From assembly GCF_947179515.1 (NCBI RefSeq), contig NC_067495.1:93440923-93504922 (forward strand): a stretch of DNA of 64,000 nucleotides. The letters run 5' to 3'. The notes under the pieces were generated by a model. The model ran no database searches. It saw nothing but the letters and a program-made list of their open reading frames with translations, and was not told where the DNA came from. A program made the position numbers and the translations under genes. Of this stretch, positions 48,581-62,207 are shown one piece after another. The stretch is from Apodemus sylvaticus. Lineage: Eukaryota > Chordata > Mammalia > Rodentia > Muridae. Positions within the stretch are counted from its first letter, which is position 1. Each line of letters begins with the position of its first letter.

Positions 48581-51500
48581 ATGTGTGTGTTCAGATGGAA
48601 ATGGGAATTCTCCTGTCCCATGCATTTCCTAGGCTCTTATACCCTCAGTGCTTCAGTCTATTTTCTCTTATTAGTGCAAGTGGTCCTGCCTGTGTTATAT
48701 GTTCTCTCTGCCCTCATGAGTGGTTTGATACCAATTTGTACCACTTGGATATGACCCACTTTGACAAAGGATGTTTCAAACCAGAGACAGAAAAATGAAG
48801 CGATGGTTCTTGTTTTAAAGGTCTGAAATTATTAACAACCAAATAAATTCTCTTACTTCCAAACACTGAAAAACAATCTTAACTTGCTTCTGTTTACTAT
48901 ATTAAACACCCATTATTTTCCCTCAAATTTACCCCACCCTATTTCATGTCGTATTTCATAGTTGGTAATTCACTAAGGTCAATTCGTGCTGCCCATGTGA
49001 ACTTGGATATGAGTCTATACTCTAGAATATAGAAAAGCTGCTAATTTGTTAGAACAGCCCTCCAAAGAGCTTCCACCTGAAACTTTATCCTCCTAAGAGG
49101 TAGAGTATGAGGAACACATCCGCTTAATTATTTGCATAGTTGTGTGTGTCTTGTCTTATATCTATAAATAGATAAACACAGTTGGTATGTGTTCATGAAC
49201 TAAGTGCCCATAATTCCGTACTGAAGTGTGCATTTCAGAGCATTGCTCATTTTGTATCCCTTACACTGTTCTTCCCTTGTCCATTTTTTTGCTGATCACT
49301 GAGATTTGGATGGAGGAAAGGTGTCATTGTTGTATCCTTTTGTATTTCACTTTCACTGTCACTTAATATCTAAACACTGAAACGTTATACACTTCAAAAG
49401 AAACTTTTTGGACTAAGGTTCCTTGCAATCTATGTGTATAATCACAAGCATAAAAGGAAATGCTACACCATCCCCATGAGCAAAATTATAGTAGGCTGTA
49501 TCCTATAACCTGTGAACTTCCTATCCACAAGCCTTTACCTCCAATATCAGTACCAGATGTTAAAAATCCCTCATGTTAACCAGGCCTCAAACCATCTAAG
49601 AGGGTGGATGTTTACATCATAATGGCTGTATAACCGTGGCAACATTGGAGTAGCTCTTGACTGTAAAGGCATTGTCAGAGCATGCTATTTTCATCACACT
49701 GTAAGAACATGGGTAAGATTTCATTCCTATAATGCCCAGAAGTACTCTCCTCTGACTTTGGAAAACCTAGCCAGGAGGAACAATTTTTTTTTTTAATTAA
49801 CTTTTAGATAGAGGTATTTTTTTCTTTAGTTAAATGATGTGGTGCTTTTACCAATAAAGTTTTCCATCTGGGTGAGTTAGTAAACCAAGGACAATGGCCA
49901 AGTTGTTTTCTTTTGAAATCTACCTGGAACATCAAGGTGTAGTATCTTCTTCTTAGCTTTGTAATTTTCATTATACAGCAATGGTTCTGTGGGTTCAAGT
50001 ATTTATTCCTTCCTGCTAATTCAGAACAGACTTTAAACATTGTGTGTTTTCTTTTTATTTATACAAAGGAGGTAAAAACTTTTTATGGTAAAATAGAAGA
50101 TTTACATTGAAAATATTTCCGATAATATTGAAGAAATATATAGAAAAACATGTCTGTTGTGAAAATATTTTTAGAATATTATTGAGAAAAATGATAGACA
50201 AAAAATCGTTGCTTACTTGTTTTTAAAAGGAAGTAGCAATATGTTATGAGAAGACTGAAAATTTACATTATAAATACATTTAATAAAATTGTAGAAAAGT
50301 ACAGAATAACATGATAAACTTGAAGATTATCTTGGAAAATTTTACAGATAATCTGATAGGCATGAAAATGTTTCTCTTTTCTTGATGGAAGAATTATATA
50401 CATTTTCCAATAAAATTGATGTTTACTTGGGAAGTATTTCTGATAAACTTCAGGAATATGAAGAAAAGCATGTTAAATTTGATTATATCATAGAAAAGTA
50501 TGCAGATATATCGATAGGCATAAACTATTGCAAAATTGATTAAAAGTGAAATTACAAATATTTCTGATATAGAAAGCTGTGTCTGAAAATGGATAATCTA
50601 TCATATAGCCTCTCTGTGATCCTGGGAGCCCAGTTCTCTCTGTATAGACAGGTATGTGCATACTCTTCCTAGACCAGCACTGTTGTTGTTCTATTTGCCT
50701 ATATAGTTCTATGGCCCTATCAGGTCTGAGTATAGATGGAATTGGGAAGGCTCCTGTCCCAGGCTGCTCCAAGAATCTTATGACCTCAGGCATTCATGCT
50801 GTTTGACTGAGTAGTATGGGCGGTAACACATGCTTTATCTGGCCACTCTGCACTCCTGAGTGGTTAGTTACCTCTGTGCACCATTTGGATATGGCCAACT
50901 CTGGAAGAGGATATTAACAAGCCGAGAGAGAAAGAAGAAGCAATGATTCTGGGTTTAAATGATTACAATTTGCCAGCTCCCATATAAATTTTCTCGCCTC
51001 CATACACTGAAATAATATCTTAACATGCAACTATTTACTCTGTTAAACACCATTTAATTTCAGTCTAATATGTCCCTCCCAATTTCATGTCATCTTTCAT
51101 ATGTTACAATTCCCTAAGTTCAATTACTGCTGTCCATTAGAACGTGGATATGATTCTATCTACTGGAACACAGAAAAGCTGCTCATTAGTTAAAACACAC
51201 CTGCAAACAGCTTCCAACGGCCACTTTATCCTCTTAAGAGGAGAAGGATGGAGAACACATCCAATTAAGTATTTGAAAAATTCGGGCTGTCTGGTCTTAT
51301 ATGAATATCCATATAATCACAGTTGCTGTGAGTTCATGAACTAAGTGCTCATATTCCTGTATGGAAGTAAGCATTTCACAACATTGCTCATTTAGCATCC
51401 CTTATATTCTGCTTCCCTTGTCCTCTTTTGTGCATATCTCTGTGATTTGGACAATGTGAAAAGTGGCATTGTGGTTTCTTTGGGATTTTACTTCCACTGT

Positions 51501-52127
51501 CATTCAGTCTCTAAACACTTGAAAGTTGATGGTCTTTACTAAAATTGATGTACCCTTCAAAACAGGCCTTGTGTAATGAGATTCCTAAAATTCTTTGTGT
51601 ATATAAATATTGAAGAAAATGTTACTCCATCACCATGAGCAAAATTATAGTGGGTTCTGTCCTATAACCTATTATCACCATATCCACGTGACTTTAACAA
51701 CAATGTCAGTATCAGACATTAAAAATCCTCATGTTAATCAGGTCTTAAACCCACTAGGAGTGTGCATGTTTACCTCATAATAGTAGTATAAACATGGCAA
51801 CAGCAGAGAAGCTCTTGACTGTAAAGGCAGTGTCATAGAATGCTTTTTCCATCATAGAATGCATGTTTTCCATGTAAGAAAATGGACATGGTGTTTATTC
51901 TATTCTGACTATGTAAAGCTATCCAGATGAAAGATAATTCCTAGAAACTTTGATATTGAGTTTTCTGTGTCTTTAATTAAATGGTGTGGTGCCATTAACA
52001 TTAGGGCTTTCAATGAGGTTGAGTTTGTTAAACAAGGACAATGACCAAGTTGTGTTATTTTGGAAAATACTTGGAAATTCAAAGTGTGGTATCATATTCT
52101 GGTGACAATCATATTCTGGTGACAATC
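48581..52127. repeat. Tandem unit 10
   Basis: A complete 3,547-bp unit, linker variants shared with unit 9. Half A has tcccatgcatttcctaggc, also in unit 11. A deletion in tttctcttttcttgatgg breaks the 77-codon frame. Confidence 0.88.
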
Positions 52128-55100
52128 GTGTCTGTGTTCAGATGGAAATGGGAATTCTCCTGTCCCATGCATTTCCTAGGCTCTTATACCCTCATTGCTT
52201 CAGTCTATTTTCTCTGATTAGTGCAAGTGGTCCTGCCTGTGTTATATGTCCTCTCTGCCCTCATGAGTGGTTTGATACCTCTTTGTTCCACTTGGATAGG
52301 ACCCACTTTGGCAAAGGATGTTTCAAAACCAGAGACAGAAAGAAGCGATGGATCTTCTTTTAAAGGTCTGAAATTATTAACAACCAAATAAATTCACGTA
52401 CTTCCAAAAACTGAAAAAGAATCTTAACTTGCTTCTGTTTACTATATTAAACACCCTTTATTTTCCCTCAAATTTACCCCACCCTATTTCATGTCGAATT
52501 TCATAGTTGGTAATTCACTAAGGTCAATTCGTGCTGCCCATGTGAACTTGGATATGAGTCTATACTCTAGAATATAGAAAAGCTGCTAATTTGCTAGAAC
52601 AGCCCTCCAAAGAGCTTCCACCTGAAACTTTATCCTCCTAAGAGGTAGAGTAAGAGGAACACATCCGCTTAATTATTTGCATAGTTCTGGGTGTCTTGTC
52701 TTATATCTATAAATAGATAAACACAGTTGGTATGTGTTCATAAACTAAGTGCCCATATTTCTGTAATGAAGTGTGCATTTCAGAGCATTGCTCATTTTGT
52801 ATCCCTTACACTGTTCTTCCCTTGCCCATTTATTTTGCTGATCACTGAGATTTGGATGGAGGAAAGGTGTCATTGCGGGATCCTTTTGTATTTCACTTTC
52901 ACTGTCACTTAATCTCTAAACAATGAAAAGTTATACACATCAAAAGAAACTGTTTGGACTAAGGTTCCTAGCTATCTATGTGTATAAACATAAGCAAAAA
53001 AGGAAATGCTACACGATCCCCAAGAGCTAAATTATACAAGGTTCTATGCTATAACCTGTGAAATTCCTATCCACAAGCCTTTACCTCCAATATCAGTACC
53101 AGATGTTAAAATCCCTCATGTTAACCAGGCCTCAAACCAGCTAAGAGTGTGGATGTTTACATCATAATGGCTGTATAACCATGGCAACATTGGAGTAGCT
53201 CTTGACTGTAAAGGCATTGTCAGAGCATGCAATTTTGATCACACTGTAAGAACATGGGTAAGATTTGATTCCTATAATGCCCAGAAGTACTCTCCTCTGA
53301 CTTTGGAAAACCTAGTCAGGTGGAACGATTTTTTTTAATTAACTTTTAGATAGAGGTAATTTTTTTCTTTAGTTAAAAGATGTGGTGCTTTTATCGTTAG
53401 TGTTTTCCATCTGGGTGAGTTAGTAAACCAAGGAAAATGGCCAAGTTGTTTTCTTTTAGAATCTACCTGGAACATCAAGGTATAGTATCTTCTTCTCAGC
53501 TTTGTAATTTTCATTATATTGCGATGGTTCTGTGAGTTCAAGTATATATTCCTTCCTGCTAATTCAGAACAGACTTTAAACATTGTGTGTTTTCTTTTTC
53601 TTTATACAAAGGAAGTAAAAACATTTTATGTTAAAAATGAAGATTTACATTGAAAATATTTCCCATAATATTGAAGAAATATATAGAAAAACATATCTGT
53701 CATGAAAATATTTTTAGAATATTATTGAGAAAAATGGTAGACAAAAAATCGTTGCTTACTTGTTTTTAAAAGGAAGTAGCAATATGTTATGACAAGACTG
53801 AAAATTTACATGATAAATACATTTAATACAATTGTAGAAAAATACAGCATAACATGATAAACTTGAAGATTATCATGGAAAATTTTACAGATGATCTGGT
53901 AGGCATGAAAATGTTTCTCTCTTTCTTGATAGAAGAATTATATACATTTTCTAATAAAATTGCTGTTTACTTGGGACGTATTTCTGATAAACTTCAGGAA
54001 TATGGAGAAACGCATGTTAATTTTGACTATATCATAGAAAAGTATACAGATATATTGATAGGCATAAACTATTGCCAAATTGATTAAAAGTGAAATTACA
54101 AACATTTCTGATATAGATAGCTGTCTCTGAATATGGATAATCTATCATATAGTCTCTCTGTGATATTGGGAGCCCTGTTCTCTCCCTGTAGACAGGAATG
54201 TGCATACTCTTGCTAGACCAGCTCTGTTGTTGTTCTATTTGCCTATGTAGTTCTATGGCCCTATCAGGTCTGAATATAGATGGAAATGGGAAGGCTCCTG
54301 TCCCAGGCTGCTCCAAGAATCTTATGGCCTCAGGCATTCATGCTGTTTCACTGAGTAGTATGGGTGGTAACACATGTTTTATCTGGCCACTCTGCACTCC
54401 TGAGTGGTTAGTTACCTCTGTGCACCATTTGGATATGGCCAACTCTGGAAGAGGATATTAACACGCCAGAGAGAGAAAGAAGAAGCAATGATTCTGGGTT
54501 TAAATGATATCAATTTGCCAGCTCCCATATAAATTTTCATGCCTCTATACACTGAAATAATATCTTAACATGCAACTATTTACTCTGTTAAACAACATTT
54601 AATTTCGGTCTAATATGTCCCTCCCAATTACATGCCATCTTTCATATGTGATAATTCCCTAAGTTCAATTACTGCTGCCGATGTGAACTTGGATATGAGT
54701 CTATCCACTGGAACACAGAAAAGCTGCTCATTAGTTAGAACACACCTGCAAAAAGCTTCCAATGGCCACTTTATCCTCTTAAGAGGAGAAGGATGGAGAA
54801 CACATCCCATTAAGTATTTGTAAAATTCGGTCTGTCTGGTCTTATATGAATATCCATATAATCACAGTTGCTGTGAGTTCATGAAATAAGTGTTCATATT
54901 CCTGTATGGAAGTAAGCATTTCACAACATTGCTCATTTAGCATCCCTTATATTGTGCTTCCCTTGTCCTCTTTTGTGCATATCTCTGTGATTTGGACAAT
55001 GTGAAAAGTGGCATTGTGGTTTCCTTTGGGATTTCACTTTCACTGTCATTCAATCGCTAAACACTTGAAAGTTGATGGTCTTTACTAAAATAGATGTACC

Positions 55101-55673
55101 CTTCAAAACAGGCCTTTTGTAATAAGGTTCCTAAAATTCTTTGTGTATATACAAATTGAAGAAAATATTACTCCATCACCATGAGCAAAATTATAGTGGC
55201 TTCTGTCCTATAACCTATTATCACCATATCCACGTGATTTTAACAACAATATCAGTATCAGACATTAAAAATCCTCATGTTAATATGTTCTCAAACCCAC
55301 TAGGAGTGTGCATGTTTACCTCATAATAGTTGTATAACCATGGCAACAGCAGAGAAGCTCTTGACTGTAAAGGCAGTGTCATAGAATGCTGTTTACATCA
55401 TAGAATGCATGTTTTCCATGTAAGAAAATGGATATGGTTTTTATTCTATTCTGACTATGTAAAGCGATCCAGATGAAACATAATTCCTAGAAACTTTGAG
55501 ATTGAGTTTTCTGTGTCTTTAATTAAAAGGTGTGGTGCCATTAACATTAGGAATTTCAATGACGTTGAGTTTGTTAAACAAGGACAAAGACCAAGTTGTG
55601 TTATTTTGGAAAATACTTGGAAATTCAAAGTGTGGTGTCATATTGTGGTGACAATCATATTCTGGTGACAATC
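52128..55673. repeat. Tandem unit 11
   Basis: A complete 3,546-bp unit without L1. The T-tract is interrupted (ccatttattttgctg). Half A shares tcccatgcatttcctaggc with unit 10. Confidence 0.88.
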
Positions 55674-58600
55674 GTGTCTGTATTCAGATGAAATGGGAAT
55701 TTTCCTGTCCCAGGCTTTTCCTAGCCTCTTATACCCTCAGTGTTTCAGTCTATTTTCTCTGATTAGTGCAAGTGGTCCTGCCTGTGTTAAATGTCCTCTC
55801 TGCCCTCATGAGTGGTTTGAAACCTCTTTGTAACACTTGGATATGACCCACTTTGGCAAAGGATGTTTCAAAACCAGAGACAGAAAAAAGAAGTGACGGT
55901 TCTTGTTTTAAAGGTCTGAAATTATTAACAACCAAATAAATTCTCATACTTCTAAACACTGAAAAACAATCTTAACTTGCTTCTCTTTAATATATTAAAC
56001 ACCCTTTATATTCCCTCAAATTTACCCCACCCTATTTCATGTCGTATTTCATAGTTAGTAATTTACTAAGGTCAATTCGTGCTGCCCTTGTGAACTTGGA
56101 TATGAGTCTATACTCTAGAATATAGAAAAGCTGCTGATTTGTTAGAACAGCCCTCCAAAGAGCTTCCACATGAAACTTTATCCTCCTAAGAGGTAGAGTA
56201 TGAAGAACACATCCGCTTAATTATTTGCATAGTTCTGGGTGTCTTGTCTTATGTGGATAAATAGATAAACATAGTTGGTTTGTGTTCATGAACTAAGTGC
56301 CCATATTTCTGTACTGAAGTGTGCATTTCAGAGCATTGCTCATTTTGTATCCCTTACACTGTTCTTCCCTTGTCCATTTTTTTTGCTGAAAACTGAGATT
56401 TGGGTGGTGGAAAGGTGTCATTGTGGTATCCTTTTGTATTTCACTTTCACTGTCACTAAATCTCTAAACACTGAAAAGTTATATACTTCAAAAGAAACTT
56501 TTTGGACTAAGGTTCCTAGCAATCTATGGGTATAAACATAATCATAAAAGGAAATGCTACACCAACGCCAGGAGCAAAATTATACTAGGCTCTATGCTAT
56601 AACCTGTGAACTTCCTATCCACAAGCCTTTACCTCCAATATCAGTACCAGATGTTAAAATCCCTCATGTTAACCAGGCCTCAAACCAACTAAGAGTGTGG
56701 ATGCTTACATCATAATGGTTATATAACCATGGCAAAATTGGAGTAGCTCTTGACTGTAAAGACATTGTCTGAACATGCTATTTTCATCACACTGTAAGAA
56801 CATGGGTAAGATTTCATTCCTATAATGCCCAGAAGTACTCTCCTCTGACTTTGGAAAACCTAGCCAGGTGGAACAATTTTTTTTAATTAACTTTTAGATA
56901 GAGGTATTTTTTTTCTTTAGATAAAGGATGTGGTGCTTTTATCGTTAGTGTTTTCCATCTGGGTGAGTTAGTAAACCAAGGACAATGGCCAAGTTGTTTT
57001 CTTTTAGAATCTACCTGGAACATCAAGGTATAGTATCTTCTTCTCAGCTTTGTAATTTTCATTATATAGCTATGATTCTGTGGGTTCAAGTATTTATTCC
57101 TTCCTGCTAATTCAGAACAGACTTTAAACATTGTGTGTTTTCTTTTTCTTTATACAAAGGAGGTAAAAACATTTTATGGTAAAATTGAAGATTTTCATTG
57201 AAAATATATCCGATAATATTGAAGAAATATATAGAAAAACATGTCCATTGTGAAAATATTTTTAGAATATTATTGAGAAAAATGGTAGACAAAAAATCAT
57301 TGCTTACTTGTTTTTAAAAGGAAGTAGCAATATGTTATGACAAGACTGAAAATTTACATGACAAATACATTTAATACAATTGTAGAAAAATACAGAAAAA
57401 CATGATCAACTTGAAATTTATCATGGAAAATTTTACAGATAATAAATAGACATGAAAATGTTTCTCTCTTTCTTGTTGGAAGAATTATATACATTTTCTA
57501 ATAAAATTGATGTTTACTCTGAAGTATTTCTGATAAACTTCAGGAATATGAAGTAAAGCATGTTAAATTTGACTATATCATAGAAAAGTATTCAGATATA
57601 TTGATAGGCATGAACTATTGCCAAATTGATTAAAAGTGAAATTACAAACATTTCTGATATAGATAGCTGTCTGTGAATATGGATAATCTATCATATAGAC
57701 TCTCTGTGATCCTGGGAGCCCTGTTCTCTCCGTGTAGACAGGTATGTGCATACTCTTGCTAGACCAGCTCTATTGTTGTTCTATTTGCCTATGTAGTTCT
57801 ATGGCCCTATCAGGTCTGAGTATAGATGGAAATGGGAAGGCTCCTGTCCCAGGCTGCTCCAAGAATCTTATGACCTCAGGCATTCATGCTGTTTCACTGA
57901 GTAGTATGAGTGGTAACACATGTTTTATCTGGCCACTCTGCACTCCTGAGTGGTTAGTTACCTCTGTGCACCATTTGGATATGGCCAACTCTGGAAGAGG
58001 ATATTAACAAGCCAGAGAGAGAAAGAAGAAGCAATGAATCTGGGTTTAAATGATTACAATTTGCCAGCTCCCATATAAATTTTCACGCCTCTATACACTG
58101 AAATAATATCTTAACATGCAACTATTTAATCTGTTAAACACCATTTAATTTCGGTCTAATATATCCCTCCCAATTTCATGTCATCTTTCATATGTGATAA
58201 TTCCCTAAGTTCAATTACTGCTGCCCATGTGAACTTGGATATGAGTCTATCCACTGGAACACAGAAAAGCTGCTCATTAGTTGGAACACACCTGCAAACA
58301 GCTTCCAGCGACCACTTTATCCTCTTAAGAGGAGAAGAATGGAGAACACATCCCATTAAGTATTTGTAAAATTCGGGCTGTCTGGTCTTATATGAATATC
58401 CATATAATCACAGTTGCTGTGAGTTCATGAACTAAGTGCTCATATTCCTGTGTGGAAGTAAGCATTTCACAACATTGCTCATTTAGCATCCCTTATATTG
58501 TGCTTCCCTTGTCCTCTTTTGTGCATATCTCTGTGATTTGGACAATGTGAAAAGTGGCATTGTGGTTTCCTTTGGGATTTCACTTCCACTGTCATTCAAT

Positions 58601-59218
58601 CTCTAAACACTTGAAAGTTGATGGTCTTTACTAAAATTGATGTACCCTTCAAAACAGGCCTTTTGTAATAAGGTTCCTAAAATTCTTTGTGTATATAAAT
58701 ATTGAAGAAAATGTTACTCCATCACCATGAGCAAAATTATAGTGGGTTCTGTCCTATAACCTATTATCACCATATCCACATGATTTAACAACAATATCAG
58801 TATCAGACATTAAAAATCCTCATGTTAATCAGGTCTCAAACCCACTAGGAGTGTGCATGTTTTCCTCATAATAGTTGTATAACCATGGCAACAGCAGAGA
58901 GGCTCTTGACTGTAAAAGCAGTGTCATAGAATGCTGTTTACATCATAGAATGCATGTTTTCCATGTAAGAAGATGGATAAGATTTTTATTCTATTCTGAC
59001 TATGTAAAGCTATCCAGATGAAACATAATTCCTAGAAACTTTGAGATTGAGTTTTCTGTGTCTTTAATTAAAGGGTGTGGTGCCATTAACATTAGGGCTT
59101 TAAATGGGGTTGAGTTTGTTAAACAAGGACAATGACCAAGTTGTGTTATTTTGGAAAATACTTGGAAATTCAAAGTGAGGTGTCATATTCTGGTGACAAT
59201 CATATTCTGGTGACAATC
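55674..59218. repeat. Tandem unit 12
   Basis: A complete 3,545-bp unit. In the linker, cagataataaatagacatg and tgtttactctgaag are rearranged relative to other units. Its B half (57,660-59,218) shares cttccagcg, gagaagaatggag and ggataagatttttatt with the B half of unit 3. Confidence 0.88.
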
Positions 59219-61019
59219 GTGTCTGTGTTCAGATGGAAATGGGAATTCTCCTGTCCCAGGCTTTTCCTAGCCTCTTATACCCTCAGTGCTTCAGTCTATT
59301 TTCTCTGATTAGTGCAAGTGGTCCTGCCTGTGTTATATGTCCTCTCTGCCCTCATGAGTGGTTTGATACCTCTTTGTCCCACTTGGATATGACCCACTTT
59401 TGCAAAGGATGATTCAAAAGCAGAGACAGAAAGAAGAAGTGATGGTTCTTGTTTTAAAGGTCTGAAATTATTAACAACCAAATAAATTCTCGTACTTCCA
59501 AACACTGAAAAACAATCTTAACTTGCTTCTGTTTACTACATTAAACACCCTTTATTTTCCCTCAAATTTACCCCACCCTATTTCATGTCGTATTTCATAG
59601 TTGGTAATTCACTAAGGTCAATTCGTGCTGCCCATGTGAACTTGGATATGAGTCTATACTCTAGAATTTAAAAAAGCTGCTAATTTGTTAGAACAGCCCT
59701 CCAAAGAGCTTCCACCTGAAACTTTATCCTCCTAAAAGGTAGAGTATGAGGAACACATCCGCTTAATTATTTGCATAGTTCTATGTGTCTTGTCTTATAT
59801 GGATAAATAGATAAACACAGTTGGTATGTGTTCATGAACTAAGTGCCCATATTTCTGTACTGAAGTGTGCATTTCAGAGCAGTGCTCATTTTGTATCACT
59901 TACACTGTTCTTCCCTTGTCCATTTTTTTTTGCTGATCCCTGAGATTTGGATGGAGGAAAGGTGTCATTGTGGTCTCCTTTTGTATTTCACTTTCACTGT
60001 CACTTAATCTCTAAACACTGAAAAGTTATACACCTCAAAATATACTTTTTGGACTAAGGTTCCTAGCAATCAATGTATATAAACATAAGAATAAAAGGAA
60101 ATGCTACACCATCCCCATGAGCTTAATTATAGTAGGCTCTATGCCATAACCTGTGAACTTCCTATCCACAAGCCTTTACCTCCAATTTCAGTACCAGATG
60201 TTAAAATCCCTCATGTTAACCAGGCCTCAAACCCACTAAGAGAGTGGATGTTTACATCATAATGTCTGTATAACCATGGCAACATTGGAGTAGCTCTTGA
60301 CAGTAAAGGCATTGTCAGAGCATGCTATTTTCATCACAGTGTAAGAATATGGGTAAGATTTCATTCCTATAATGTCCAGAAGTACTCTCCTCTGACTTTG
60401 GAAAACTTAGCCACATGGAACAATTTTTTTTTATTAACTTTTAGATAGAGGTATTTTTTTTGTCTTTAATTAAAAGGGTGTGGTGCTTTTATCATTAGTG
60501 TTTTCCTGCTGGGTTACTTAGTAAAGCAAGGACAATGGCCAAGTTGTTTTCTTTTTGAATCTACCTGGAACATCAAGGTGTAGTATCTTCTTCTTAGCTT
60601 TGTAATTTCATTATATAGCGATGGTTCTGTGGGTTCAAGTATTTACTCCTTCCTGCTAATTCAGAACAGATTTCAAACATTGTGTGTTCTCTTTTTCTTT
60701 ATACAAAGGAAGTAAAAAACATTTTATGGTACAATTGAAGATTTACATTGAAAATATTTCCGATAATATTGAAGAAATATATAGAAAAATATGTCCACTG
60801 TGAAAATATTTTTAGAATATTAGTGAGAAAAATGGTACACAAAAAATCATTGCTTACTTGTTTTTAAAAGGAAGTAGCAGTATGTTATGACAAGACTGAA
60901 AATTTTCATGATAAATACATTTAATACAAATGTAAAAAAATACAGAATAACATGATAAACTTGAAGATTATCATGGAAAATTTTACAGATAATCTGGTAG
61001 TCATAAAAATGTTTCTCTC
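59219..61019. repeat. Tandem unit 13, left part, up to L1 copy 3
   Basis: Half A and sub-repeats 1-2, cut by L1 copy 3 at the same base as units 3 and 5. The A half is closest by eye to that of unit 4 rather than to neighbouring unit 12. The right part lies beyond the window, so the array continues. Confidence 0.87.
61005..61019. repeat. Left target-site duplication of L1 copy 3
   Basis: aaaaatgtttctctc directly before the L1. The right copy would be outside the window. Confidence 0.85.
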
Positions 61020-62207
61020 GGGCAGTTCAGCAGTGGCTAGTCCAGCCGAAGGGCCATCAGCAGTGGAACCAAGGCGACACAGGGTCCTGTTAGGCCCTGT
61101 GCCCAAGACCACTGACCTTCGCTGACCAGCCGGGCTACAAGCAGCTGCGGTTTTGCGGAGCCTTTTGCTACAAGGACGCCACTTCAGAACTCGGCCTCCT
61201 GCCAGACAGGAGATGCTCACCTCCCTCTTGGTTTCGGACTCCAGACAGATCGGACAGACTGAGGTACACAAACATAATCCGAGGCCAACACCGCAGGGGT
61301 CTGAGCCCGACGGGCGTTGGCCTGCACCCAGGCCTTGGGCTGTTCGGGGGGCCATCGGGGTGCCAACACAGCCAGGAGGTTTTTTTGCACAGGCTGGTGT
61401 GCACGCCGCCATTTTGCCTACAGGACCCAGAGTGCTCAGGAGGGCAGAGACGGCTAACAAGCATAGCCTGAGGCTAACAACGCGGTGGTCTGGACCCCAA
61501 CAGGCCCTGGACTGACCCCAAGAACTGGGCGGCTTGGTGGGCCATCTGTGTGTCAACCCGCCCAGGAGGTTGTTAGCACAGCAGACTCTCCCGGCACTTT
61601 CCTGGAGCACGAGCAAGCACGCCCCCCATCCTGGTCACCTGGCAGACCCAATTAACAGTCATAGGCCTAGGGGAACTTTGCTCGGACCTTGGAATCCCAG
61701 GCTTTTGCCTGGACTTAGGCCCTGGGAGGCCAGGCTAATCTTGTGTGCACCAGCCCGGTTGGGGGATCGGCTGGCCGGCTGAGTGGTCAGAACACAGGGG
61801 AGGTCCCGGCAGCATACAATGTCTGCGCACCCTGGGGGTGCACACGGGCTCCATCTGGTCCACAGACACAATCTGGGGCAAGGCCTCAGGCAGGAGCCCT
61901 CAGCTCAACTCTCCCCATTTCCGGATCCAGATCAGCCTGGGCGGTGGCCCCACATCCACAGGTCCTGCAAGAGGCTAGAGGGGCTTCCGGGCAGCCAGCT
62001 GGGAGAAGTTGGTGTGTTCAGGTGAATCCAGCAGGCCCCAGCGGAAGCCTTCGGGTGCCTGCTTCGGGATCTGAACAGCCTGAGCAGCAGCACCCTGTCT
62101 ACAGGCAGTGGAGGAGGTAAGCTGTGCACCAGAGGCCAACTGGGAAGGGGCAGCTTGCACTGGTGAGTCCAGCACTGACAAGACAAACTAACACCAGTGA
62201 GAACTAG
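61020..62207 (+). promoter_or_regulatory. L1 copy 3 5' UTR / internal promoter
   Basis: CpG-rich, nearly the same as copy 2, with the YY1-type site gccgccattttg at 61,405-61,416. An unusually long antisense frame (61,616 down to 60,921, 231 codons) spans the promoter and the junction with the satellite. Confidence 0.8.

Noticed and set aside
1462..61019. CRISPR-like or prokaryotic repeat array
   Set aside because: Repeat length is 3.55 kb, there are no spacers, and the elements are mammalian L1s.
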